From DATGSF01 sp035302865 (GTDB lineage: Bacteria > Bacteroidota > Bacteroidia > Chitinophagales > Chitinophagaceae), in NCBI GenBank assembly GCA_035302865.1, contig DATGSF010000197.1, positions 1 to 8,561 on the forward strand: DNA of 8,561 nt, read 5' to 3'. Below are positions 1-6,710 of this stretch, in pieces. A model generated the notes under the pieces. It did no database searches. It was not told the origin of the DNA and saw only the letters and a program-made list of their open reading frames with translations. Each line of letters opens with the position of its first letter. Within the stretch, counting starts at the first letter, position 1. The translations under genes were made by a program, and so were the position numbers.

Positions 1-1098
1 GTTGCATTTGTAACTGTTTTAGTGATTGCCTGTCCTTGCGCTTTAGGTTTAGCCACTCCTACTGCTATTATGGTTGGAATCGGCAAGGGTGCTGATAAAG
101 GCATATTAATAAAAAATGCTGAAGCTCTAGAAAAGGCGCAAAAAGTAGATGTTGTTATTTTAGACAAAACAGGAACAATAACCGAAGGAAAACCTGCTGT
201 AAACAAATTAGAAGTGTTTGATTACAATCAAGCGCAAAAAATTAAAAACCTAATTTATAGCATTGAGCATAAATCCGATCACCCATTAGCTACTGCCATA
301 GTAAGACATCTAGAAAATGATGCAAAAGTAATAGATAATGTTTCTATTGAAAACATCGTTGGTAAAGGAATTAAAGCTACATATGAAAACAAGGATATTT
401 TTATAGGAAGTCCTAGATATATTGAAAGTAGTGGAGCAAAAATAGAGAAGGAGCAAGAGGGATGGATAAATAAAAGATTAGAACTTGCTGATACAGTTAT
501 TTTAATGAGCGACTCTAATAAAGTATTAGCAGGAATATCTATTTCTGATCAAATAAAAGAAAGTTCAAAAGAAGCAATAAATGCTATGCATGATTTAGGC
601 ATAGAAGTATATATGCTAACTGGAGATAATGAATTTTCAGCTAAAGCTATTGCAAAACAAGTGAATATTGATTACTATAAAGCGCAGCTTTTACCAGCCG
701 ATAAAGCTGACTTTGTTAAAAAACTACAAGAGGATAAAAAGGTAGTGGCAATGATTGGGGATGGAATAAACGATAGTAATGCTTTAGCGCAAGCTGATAT
801 AGGAATAGCAATGGGTAAAGGGAGTGATATTGCAATCGATGTTGCAAATATGGTAATTATTTCTTCTGATTTAGTGAAAATTCCAGAAGCTATAAAAGTT
901 TCTCAACAAACTATGCAAACTTTAAAAGAGAATTTGTTCTGGGCATTTATATATAATGTCATAGGAATTCCTATTGCAGCCGGTATTTTATATCCTTTTA
1001 CAGGATATTTATTAAATCCAATGTTAGCTGGAGCTGCCATGGCATTTAGTTCCGTAAGTGTAGTTTTAAATAGTTTAAGATTAAAAATAAAAAAATAA
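1..1098 (+). CDS. copA: Cu(+)-exporting P1B-type ATPase, C-terminal half (5' partial)
   Basis: ATP-driven export of monovalent copper (possibly silver) across the inner membrane. The frame is open from base 1 and the gene starts upstream, so 365 residues are visible. The N-terminal metal-binding domain(s), the first transmembrane helices and the actuator domain are missing. In fragment numbering the order is: CPC metal site in TM6 (11-13), phosphorylation motif DKTGT with the acceptor Asp at 55, SDHPLA of the nucleotide-binding domain (His94-Pro95), TGDN (207-210), GDGIND (253-258), then two C-terminal helices with YN (318-319) and M-x-x-S-S (Met347, Ser350, Ser351). CPC plus YN plus MxxSS is the known signature of the Cu(+) subgroup, P1B-1. 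The hinge reads GDGINDSNAL rather than the common GDGINDAPAL, a mild variation. An HMA protein gene follows after 27 bases, probably in the same transcript. The family and ion group are well supported; the symbol follows from the motifs. Confidence 0.93.
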   Translation, partial: VAFVTVLVIACPCALGLATPTAIMVGIGKGADKGILIKNAEALEKAQKVDVVILDKTGTITEGKPAVNKLEVFDYNQAQKIKNLIYSIEHKSDHPLATAIVRHLENDAKVIDNVSIENIVGKGIKATYENKDIFIGSPRYIESSGAKIEKEQEGWINKRLELADTVILMSDSNKVLAGISISDQIKESSKEAINAMHDLGIEVYMLTGDNEFSAKAIAKQVNIDYYKAQLLPADKADFVKKLQEDKKVVAMIGDGINDSNALAQADIGIAMGKGSDIAIDVANMVIISSDLVKIPEAIKVSQQTMQTLKENLFWAFIYNVIGIPIAAGILYPFTGYLLNPMLAGAAMAFSSVSVVLNSLRLKIKK

Positions 1099-1125
1099 AT
1101 TAACAAATAACAAAAATTAAAAATT

Positions 1126-1335
1126 ATGAGTACTTTAAATTTCAAAAGCAATATTAAATGCGCTGCTTGTGTAGAAAAAGTTAAACCTGTTTTAGATACA
1201 AATACAAGTATTAGCAAATGGGATGTGGATTTAAAAGATCCAGAGAGAACATTAAGCATAGAAGCAGAAAATTTAGATATTGAAAACTTAAAAACAGAAT
1301 TAGAAAAAGTTGGATATAAAATTGAAAAAAAATAA
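1126..1335 (+). CDS. HMA-domain metal-binding protein, probable copper chaperone (CopZ-like)
   Basis: A 69-residue protein made of one heavy-metal-associated domain. The metal site is Cys12-Ala-Ala-Cys15 in the loop before helix 1 (NIKCAACVEKV). The central strand W-D-V-D-L and the C-terminal L-x-x-x-L-E-K-V-G-Y follow the usual beta-alpha-beta-beta-alpha-beta order. The Met two residues before the first Cys in the classic GMxCxxC loop is missing, and Ile-Lys stands there instead. There is no signal peptide, so it is predicted to be cytosolic. It lies 27 bases after the copper ATPase gene, and the likely job is to bind Cu(+) and pass it to that pump. The ATG at 1126 has an A-rich leader with no Shine-Dalgarno sequence, normal for Bacteroidota. 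The terminator hairpin begins 4 bases after its stop. Metal specificity is inferred from context; a general metal-binding or sensory role cannot be excluded. Confidence 0.85.
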   Translation: MSTLNFKSNIKCAACVEKVKPVLDTNTSISKWDVDLKDPERTLSIEAENLDIENLKTELEKVGYKIEKK

Positions 1336-1338
1336 AAA

Positions 1339-1378
1339 AAAGCAAATAGCAGTTTCTTCGGAAATTGCTATTTGCTTT
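1339..1378. terminator. Bidirectional intrinsic terminator with C(UUCG)G tetraloop
   Basis: An inverted repeat of 18 bases per arm (1339-1356 and 1361-1378) closes a TTCG loop at 1357-1360. All positions pair, with a single G-U wobble. On the plus strand the loop and closing pair read C-TTCG-G, the exceptionally stable UUCG tetraloop. It lies between the convergent HMA and DUF58 genes. Read on the minus strand, the 3' arm runs into five U, one A and eight U, which reach back over the HMA stop codon and last codons. Read on the plus strand, only the three U at the foot of the stem are available before AA. It therefore probably ends both transcripts but is better built for the minus-strand operon. 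The rest of the gap, 1379-1423, shows nothing recognisable. Confidence 0.8.
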
Positions 1379-1423
1379 AATATCAGTCAATTTTTTCTCT
1401 TAAAATTACATTTTTAGCATCAA

Positions 1424-2755
1424 CTATATTAGTCCCTTAGCTTTAATTTCTAAATATTTATTAATGGCATTTACAGTTAAATCCTGAGGTGTGGTATAGA
1501 TGGTCTGGATACCATTTGCTTTTAATTTTTGTATAATAAGTTCTTTTTCATAAAGAAATTTTTCTATTATAATTTGGGTATAAATTTCATGAATATTTTT
1601 ATTGTTTTTTTCTCTGGCATGCTTTAATAATTCCACATTTTTAAATAAAATCACTACTACTAAATGGCTTTTGTTTAAAAGTTTAATATGTTTCATTTGT
1701 CTCTTTAATGCATCAGAAGTTTCAAAATTTGTGAACAAAAACAATAAAGCTCTTTGATTAATATGCTGTTTAGTATAAGCATACAATTTTCCAAATTCAG
1801 TTTCTTTAAAATCTGTTTTGATCTTATATAATGCTTTATTGATTAAATACATTTGATGGTTTCTTTTTGCTGCAGGAACATGATCTTCAATTTTTTCTGC
1901 AAATGTCAAAATGCCTGCTTTATCTTCTTTTACAATTGTAATATTTGATAAGACTAAACTAGCATTGATAGCATAATCTAATAAAGTCATTCCATCAAAA
2001 GGCATACGCATAGCTCGCCCTTTATCTATAAAAGAATAAATGGGTTGTGCTTTTTCATCTTGGTATTGATTAACCATAATTTTTTGCATTTTTGCCGTTG
2101 CCTTCCAATTAATAAATCTATATTCATCTCCTCTTTGGTATTCTTTTATACTTTCAAATTCTAATGTATTTCCGATTCTACGAAGTTTTTTAATTCCTAA
2201 TTCATTTAAACGATTTGTTGTAGCTAATAATTGATATTTTTTCAATTGCAAAAAGGAAGGAAAGCAAATAAGATTTCTTTTATCATCAATACTTATTCTT
2301 CTTTCTACAAATCCCAATTTTCGCACAAAAACATGACAAGAATTAAATATATACTCACCTCTTTTTGTTGGCCTTAGTGTATAATGAATTTTAATGCTTT
2401 TTTGTGTATCTACCTCTCCCCTCCTATTAAAATCACGGATTTGAAATTGAATAGGCAGCTCCTCTATTACTCTAAATTTTATTGAGAAAGAATATAGATT
2501 TTCAATAAATACATAAAAATCATTAATATCTCCATTAGATAATTTTTCCGGATAGATTCTTTTAATTATTATAGGATTACTAGGAATAAATAATATTAAA
2601 AAATCCCATAGTACAACTATTAAAAAAACAATAATTGCACCAAGCATAATAGAGTGCAAAAATGGAAAAAAGAATGAAAACACAAAGCCTACTACTGCAA
2701 AAATTATAAAAGCAAAAAACTGTTGGCTTAAATATAAATTTTTAATCAACCTCAT
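1424..2755 (-). CDS. DUF58 domain protein, membrane-anchored vWA-like partner of MoxR
   Basis: A 443-residue protein. Two adjacent hydrophobic helices (about 12-32 and 35-57) anchor it. A beta-rich stretch (about 65-170) follows, then the DUF58 signature at about 200-222 (EFESIKEYQRGDEYRFINW, then KATAK). The following vWA-like fold starts with a strand ending in Asp244 (IDKGRAM). This is where a true vWA domain carries the DxSxS metal site; both Ser positions are replaced here, so metal binding by the classic MIDAS is doubtful. DUF58 proteins are almost always paired with MoxR AAA+ ATPases and are thought to act as their adaptor or substrate-binding partner. The start ATG overlaps the MoxR stop by one base (TAATG), which implies coupled translation. 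It is the last gene of the operon, 45 bases before the terminator hairpin in reading order. The family is certain; the molecular role is not established. Confidence 0.93.
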   Translation of the reverse strand: MRLIKNLYLSQQFFAFIIFAVVGFVFSFFFPFLHSIMLGAIIVFLIVVLWDFLILFIPSNPIIIKRIYPEKLSNGDINDFYVFIENLYSFSIKFRVIEELPIQFQIRDFNRRGEVDTQKSIKIHYTLRPTKRGEYIFNSCHVFVRKLGFVERRISIDDKRNLICFPSFLQLKKYQLLATTNRLNELGIKKLRRIGNTLEFESIKEYQRGDEYRFINWKATAKMQKIMVNQYQDEKAQPIYSFIDKGRAMRMPFDGMTLLDYAINASLVLSNITIVKEDKAGILTFAEKIEDHVPAAKRNHQMYLINKALYKIKTDFKETEFGKLYAYTKQHINQRALLFLFTNFETSDALKRQMKHIKLLNKSHLVVVILFKNVELLKHAREKNNKNIHEIYTQIIIEKFLYEKELIIQKLKANGIQTIYTTPQDLTVNAINKYLEIKAKGLI

Positions 2756-3750
2756 TACCTTGGAATTTCTACACTTTCAATAATTTGCATTATTATACTT
2801 TTTGTATTAAACCCTTCCATTTCTCTTTCAGGAGTAAGTATAACTCGATGACCTATAATCGGATATAAAACATATTTTATATCTTCTGGAGTAACAAAGT
2901 CACGTCCATTTATAGCTGCTAATGCTTTGGATGCTTCAAGTATTGCAATTGATGCTCTTGGTGATGCACCTAACAACAAATGAGAACTATTTCTTGTTTT
3001 ATACACTATTTTAGCGATATATTCTATTATTTGCTCATGGACATATATTTTTTGGATTAAGTTCTTAAAATAGAGAATTTCATCTTCATTAATACACGCT
3101 TCCAATTTTATATTTTCAGCAGGTTTTTCTCTTTTATGATGTCTATAAATTAATTCAACTTCTTCTTCAAAGCTTGGATATTCTACAATTATTTTAAATA
3201 AGAATCGATCAAGCTGTGCTTCCGGCAATTTATATGTTCCTTCTTGTTCAATTGGGTTTTGAGTGGCAATAACCATAAATGGATCATTCAATTGATGCGT
3301 TATCCCATCCACAGATACTTGATTTTCCGCCATACACTCAAATAAAGCAGCTTGAGTCTTAGCGGGTGCACGATTAATTTCATCTATTAGTACAATATTA
3401 CTAAAGATAGGACCTTCAATAAATTCAAAAACATTGTTTTTAATATTTAAAATAGAGGTGCCAGTAATATCAGAAGGCATTAAGTCTGGAGTAAATTGAA
3501 TTCTAGAGAATCCTGTATCTACAACTTGAGCTAAAAGTCGAGCTGTTAAGGTTTTTGCAACACCTGGAACTCCTTCAATAATACTATGTCTTCCTGTAAG
3601 CAAAGTGATAAGCAATAGCTCAATCATTTGTTCTTGACCTACAATAACTTTTTTTATTTCAGATTGTATCGATGCAACTTTTTCTAAGAGAGCACTTAAA
3701 TCTAAGCGATTTTCAAAAGGTGCAAATTTTTCATAATTACCTGTTGTCAT
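2755..3750 (-). CDS. MoxR-family AAA+ ATPase
   Basis: A 331-residue, full-length cytosolic ATPase with no signal peptide or membrane helix. Walker A is GVPGVAKT (60-67, Lys66). Walker B is VLIDE (Asp123-Glu124), followed by INRAPAKTQAALFE. Sensor 1 is ATQNP (Asn165), followed by EGTYKLPEAQLDRF (Arg182 is the candidate arginine finger). Sensor 2 lies in LLLGASPRA near 260-268, with the typical lid region ending in GHRVILTPE. All catalytic elements are intact. MoxR ATPases act as chaperones that mature or remodel protein complexes, usually with a vWA/DUF58 protein, and the next gene encodes exactly such a partner. The start ATG overlaps the stop of the DUF4350 gene by four bases (ATGA). The substrate is unknown, though the operon points to a membrane complex. 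No gene symbol is given because this subgroup has no agreed name in Bacteroidota. Confidence 0.95.
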   Translation of the reverse strand: MTTGNYEKFAPFENRLDLSALLEKVASIQSEIKKVIVGQEQMIELLLITLLTGRHSIIEGVPGVAKTLTARLLAQVVDTGFSRIQFTPDLMPSDITGTSILNIKNNVFEFIEGPIFSNIVLIDEINRAPAKTQAALFECMAENQVSVDGITHQLNDPFMVIATQNPIEQEGTYKLPEAQLDRFLFKIIVEYPSFEEEVELIYRHHKREKPAENIKLEACINEDEILYFKNLIQKIYVHEQIIEYIAKIVYKTRNSSHLLLGASPRASIAILEASKALAAINGRDFVTPEDIKYVLYPIIGHRVILTPEREMEGFNTKSIIMQIIESVEIPR

Positions 3751-4955
3751 AAATTTATTTTTTCTTTAAATTTCTCAATTAAATATTGGGTTCTTTTTAA
3801 ATCTTTTTCAGAAGGATTTAATAATGCTTCTAATTCTTTTAGTTCAAAAAATAATGCATATAGCTCCTTTTCAGATAAGATATATTTTTGGCTTAATGTG
3901 CTAATGAATCTTTCATCTAGAGTATTTTCTGTTTCTATAAATGCTGATTTTCTTAGGACGAATAGAAAATGATTAATTTTCATTTTAATCATATTTTTTG
4001 GATTTCCATTCTCATAATATAAGGAACTAATTATTCTAGCAAATTCAAGTGATTGATTCTTCTCACTATTTACTATCGGTATAGCTTTTTGTTCTCTTTT
4101 ACTTTTAAAAATCATGAAAAGAATGGCACCTATTAATAACAATCTCCAAGCAGTGGCTAAACCTCTATTGTTAAGAAGTACGCGTAAGGTGGAATAAGAT
4201 TCTTTATATTCGTAACTACTATTATACCAGAATATATTGTTTTTTTTAATGTAAGATAAAGACTGATGGGCTAAGAAAAAGGGTTCTTCTTGTAAAAGAT
4301 AATAATTAGTAAACAAGACCGGTTCAATATGAATTAGAAACTCTCCTTTCCCATATTTAATGCGAATAAAATTAGGATATTTTTTTCCTTGAATTTCCAC
4401 CGAACCTAATATTTCTGTTTTGTCTTTATCCATTTTAGTAAAGACCTTTGGCACTTGTACTCTATCGAGTAAGATATATTTTTCTGAATTGTTCGATAAA
4501 TAATACCGTATATTTAATTCTTCTCTTAATTTGCTTTTTGCTTTGGATTCATTAAAGTCTTCAAATTTAAAACCCAAGGTATCCCTTAATAAGCTTTCAA
4601 TTCGTTCAGTAGCAATAAATATTGAAGAGCCCGATTCCGCTGCTTCTAACAGGAGTGTAATATTTGCCCTACCTTCATAAAACTTTTCATCTACATATAC
4701 AATCCCTGATGTATTTGTTATATGGCCCTCACTTAAGGTATTATATAGATTATCTTGAATTTTTGAAATATTAGCATCCTTATTAAAAATTGTATTTAAT
4801 TCTTTTTCTAAGACATAAGTTCCATAAGGTGACTTTTTATCAGAACGAAAATGCATAGTCCAATCTATTGGGTCTTTATGATTAATATCAATAAGAACAA
4901 TTCCAATAAAAATTATTAGTAAAGAAAAAACACTAATATATTTCCCGTTTTTCAT
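3747..4955 (-). CDS. DUF4350 domain membrane protein
   Basis: A 402-residue protein with an N-terminal membrane anchor (about 7-22), a roughly 240-residue presumed periplasmic domain, a second helix (about 268-284), then a basic and charged cytosolic tail of about 115 residues rich in predicted helix. The periplasmic part opens with KSPYGTYVLEKEL (41-53), the usual DUF4350 start, and continues with GIVYVDEKF and a strand-turn-strand region (SGSSIFIATERIESLL, 108-123). GKGEFLIHIEPVLFTNYYLL (202-221) resembles the end of this fold, which is related to the GldG-type glutamine-amidotransferase-like region found in gliding and ABC-transport accessory proteins; that relationship is from family knowledge, not computed here. 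No enzymatic residues are evident. The gene starts 2 bases after the DUF4129 stop and overlaps the MoxR gene by 4 bases. The tail is a candidate contact for the MoxR/DUF58 pair (inference). Confidence 0.85.
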   Translation of the reverse strand: MKNGKYISVFSLLIIFIGIVLIDINHKDPIDWTMHFRSDKKSPYGTYVLEKELNTIFNKDANISKIQDNLYNTLSEGHITNTSGIVYVDEKFYEGRANITLLLEAAESGSSIFIATERIESLLRDTLGFKFEDFNESKAKSKLREELNIRYYLSNNSEKYILLDRVQVPKVFTKMDKDKTEILGSVEIQGKKYPNFIRIKYGKGEFLIHIEPVLFTNYYLLQEEPFFLAHQSLSYIKKNNIFWYNSSYEYKESYSTLRVLLNNRGLATAWRLLLIGAILFMIFKSKREQKAIPIVNSEKNQSLEFARIISSLYYENGNPKNMIKMKINHFLFVLRKSAFIETENTLDERFISTLSQKYILSEKELYALFFELKELEALLNPSEKDLKRTQYLIEKFKEKINL

Positions 4956-4957
4956 AT

Positions 4958-5779
4958 CTATACCTTCTTATGAAAATTTAAAAATTGTTCTTTAATTGAT
5001 TCATACTTATGGGAATGCACTTGAAAATCACCGAACCAAACATAATGATACACATTCAAGAGGTCTTGAAATTCATTTTTAATCTCCTCATTTTTTATCT
5101 CTTTATATATTTCATGGTTGGTTTTTCGTGGACTCCATTTCAAATAGCCCTTATTCGCAAGAATCTGAATCGTCCATAAATACAAATACCGGACGGACAA
5201 TGTGTAATTTTTATTAATTTCAGACTCTTGAAGATAGGCTTGTAAATCTACATTCAAAAGATTTTCTTCAATAAATGTTATTTTTGACTTTTCTTTTTCT
5301 TTCAATCTATTTACCTTAGTTCTTTCCGTTGAAAAGACTATTTTATATAAAAGATATAGAAGTGTTACTATAAAAATAGACAATAATGAATAATTCAAAA
5401 ATTTCTCAGAATCTACAATAGAATTTTCTGGTAGTAAGGATTGAAGAAAATCATTTATTTTTCTTTGAATTCTTTGCCACAGGCTTAAATGCTTAAGTTC
5501 CTTTTCTTCATAATCAAAAGGTTTAGAATTATATTTTCTGACTAATATTTTATGCTTTTTTTCAATTTCTTCTTGTGCATAAACTTGAGTATTCTTATCA
5601 TAATTATAATAATTATAATCAGGATATATTTTATTATTCTCAATCAATATCTTTTTTTCTTCATTAGAATCAACTCCATTTGCAAAAGAAGATAAAGTAA
5701 TGCATAATAAAATAAGAACAGCAAGATTTAAAAATATGCTGTATCCATAAAGTGCAAAATATTTACCAGGATTCTTCAT
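4958..5779 (-). CDS. DUF4129 domain membrane protein
   Basis: A 273-residue protein from the ATG at 5779. A longer frame would need a TTG at 5800 and would deepen the overlap with the preceding gene from 17 to 38 bases, so ATG is preferred. A hydrophobic N-terminal segment (about 10-31) ends in S-F-A and could be a cleaved signal peptide or an anchor. A charged periplasmic stretch follows, with a tyrosine-rich patch at 52-60, then a second helix (about 130-148). The cytosolic domain carries the DUF4129 signature: an RYLYLWTIQ helix with a GYLKW turn (197-215), then KTN (219-221) and the terminal YHYVWFGD (244-251). In other bacteria this domain is found next to MoxR and DUF58 genes and at the C-terminus of some membrane transglutaminases; no catalytic triad is present here. 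It sits between the 315-residue membrane protein and DUF4350. Its role is unknown, presumably structural within the same membrane complex. Confidence 0.86.
   Translation of the reverse strand: MKNPGKYFALYGYSIFLNLAVLILLCITLSSFANGVDSNEEKKILIENNKIYPDYNYYNYDKNTQVYAQEEIEKKHKILVRKYNSKPFDYEEKELKHLSLWQRIQRKINDFLQSLLPENSIVDSEKFLNYSLLSIFIVTLLYLLYKIVFSTERTKVNRLKEKEKSKITFIEENLLNVDLQAYLQESEINKNYTLSVRYLYLWTIQILANKGYLKWSPRKTNHEIYKEIKNEEIKNEFQDLLNVYHYVWFGDFQVHSHKYESIKEQFLNFHKKV
4963..4968 (-). promoter_or_regulatory. Shine-Dalgarno-like sequence before the DUF4350 gene
   Basis: Read on the minus strand, AGAAGG stands 7 bases before the ATG at 4955, inside the last Lys-Lys-Val codons of the DUF4129 gene. It matches AGGAGG at five of six bases with good spacing. 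Neighbouring starts here have A/T-rich leaders without such a motif, as expected in Bacteroidota, where the anti-SD sequence is generally not used. It may simply be Lys codon use. Confidence 0.3.
5597..5626 (-). repeat. Tandem 9-base duplication and Tyr-rich patch in the DUF4129 gene
   Basis: AATTATAAT occurs twice head to tail at 5602-5610 and 5611-5619. Being three codons long, it duplicates Tyr-Asn-Tyr, so the protein reads Y-P-D-Y-N-Y-Y-N-Y-D at residues 52-61. It lies in the presumed periplasmic stretch between the two membrane helices. It is probably a replication-slippage product that keeps the frame. Confidence 0.6.
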
Positions 5780-6710
5780 CTTTATCAATTTCACTTCCAA
5801 TTTTATCTATACTTGCATCAAAATTCTCTTGAAACTTATATTCTATAAGACTAAAATATTGTAGGCTATAAAAAAACAACATATAAATAGCTGCTATAAT
5901 TATAAATATTGACAATATTCCTCCAAAAGCAGACCCTAAAATTTCGCCCCAATAGCTTTCATAAAATAATTCTTCTATATCTAGAACAAAAACACTTAAA
6001 AAAATTAAAATTAAAGCAGGAACAAAGAAAATAAAAGACAGAAAAATTTGCATTAGCATTTGAAAAACATATGCCGCCAAACCATAAATTACTATTTTGG
6101 GTTTTACTAAACTTAAACCCTGTTTATAACTTTCCCATAAACCTGATCTCTCCTCTCTATAGAGTAAAAAACAACATACTAAATATACATTAAGCATAGC
6201 AAATAAAACTCCTAATGCTAATGTTCCTATAATAGGAATCAACATTAAAACAACTGCAATCAATACCAATGGTATAGATATTAATAATAAAATAACTATA
6301 GAACTAAAAAAGAAATTAAAATATTTTGGGAATTGGCTTCTAATTTGAGAAAACACCTCTTTTGAACTAAAATCAGTATCTTTTCTTTCTTTAAGTATAT
6401 ATATATATTCTATACCAAATGCTGCACAAAATAAGCTCAATAACCACAAGCATATTAAGGCTAAAAAGGAAGTTATAATAAAAGAGAACTTATTATAATC
6501 CAGAAAAGAATACATACTTCCAAGATTATTACTTTTTATTTGTTTCATAAAAAAGTAAGCAATCACAACAAAAAAAGCGATAAAAGGAATAAATGATCTA
6601 AAAATTAATCTATGTATATGTTTAAAGTGATTTTTATACATAAATATATAATCTTGTATTAAATCCCCAAAACCTCTTTCTTTTTCAAATTCAAATATTT
6701 GTTTTTTCAT
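5763..6710 (-). CDS. Polytopic inner-membrane protein of the MoxR operon, family not recognised
   Basis: A 315-residue protein from the ATG at 6710. The frame extends to a TTG at 6725, but the ATG shortens the overlap with the SpoIIM gene to 20 bases and is preferred. A cytosolic-looking N-terminus with FGDLIQDYIFMYKNHFK (14-30) precedes about six hydrophobic regions: 38-55, 76-105, 132-158, 160-184, 207-243 (long enough for two) and 257-283. The C-terminus is acidic (from about 300, ending DKDEESW). The general layout resembles the glycerophosphodiester phosphodiesterase membrane-domain/DUF975-like proteins with repeated long helices, but no catalytic motif is visible and this is only a resemblance. 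Its position inside the tightly coupled operon argues that it is a regular part of the MoxR module, probably forming a membrane core with the SpoIIM and RDD proteins. Confidence 0.85.
   Translation of the reverse strand: MKKQIFEFEKERGFGDLIQDYIFMYKNHFKHIHRLIFRSFIPFIAFFVVIAYFFMKQIKSNNLGSMYSFLDYNKFSFIITSFLALICLWLLSLFCAAFGIEYIYILKERKDTDFSSKEVFSQIRSQFPKYFNFFFSSIVILLLISIPLVLIAVVLMLIPIIGTLALGVLFAMLNVYLVCCFLLYREERSGLWESYKQGLSLVKPKIVIYGLAAYVFQMLMQIFLSFIFFVPALILIFLSVFVLDIEELFYESYWGEILGSAFGGILSIFIIIAAIYMLFFYSLQYFSLIEYKFQENFDASIDKIGSEIDKDEESW

Noticed and set aside
903..1259. A 118-codon open frame on the minus strand across the copA end and the HMA gene
   Set aside because: It lies opposite two well-supported coding regions, its product is low-complexity and matches nothing recognisable, and it has no context as a gene.
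1424..3750. Bat (Bacteroides aerotolerance) operon
   Set aside because: MoxR and DUF58 also open Bat operons, but here they close the operon and no BatA, BatB, BatC or BatD protein is present.
5780..5800. Seven extra codons at the start of the DUF4129 gene (TTG start at 5800)
   Set aside because: The start would be a TTG and would deepen the overlap with the preceding gene; the ATG at 5779 puts a normal signal or anchor sequence at the N-terminus.
6396..6408. A short run of alternating T and A, possible simple repeat or regulatory tract
   Set aside because: It is only 13 bases and is explained by the codons for alternating Tyr and Ile in a membrane segment.
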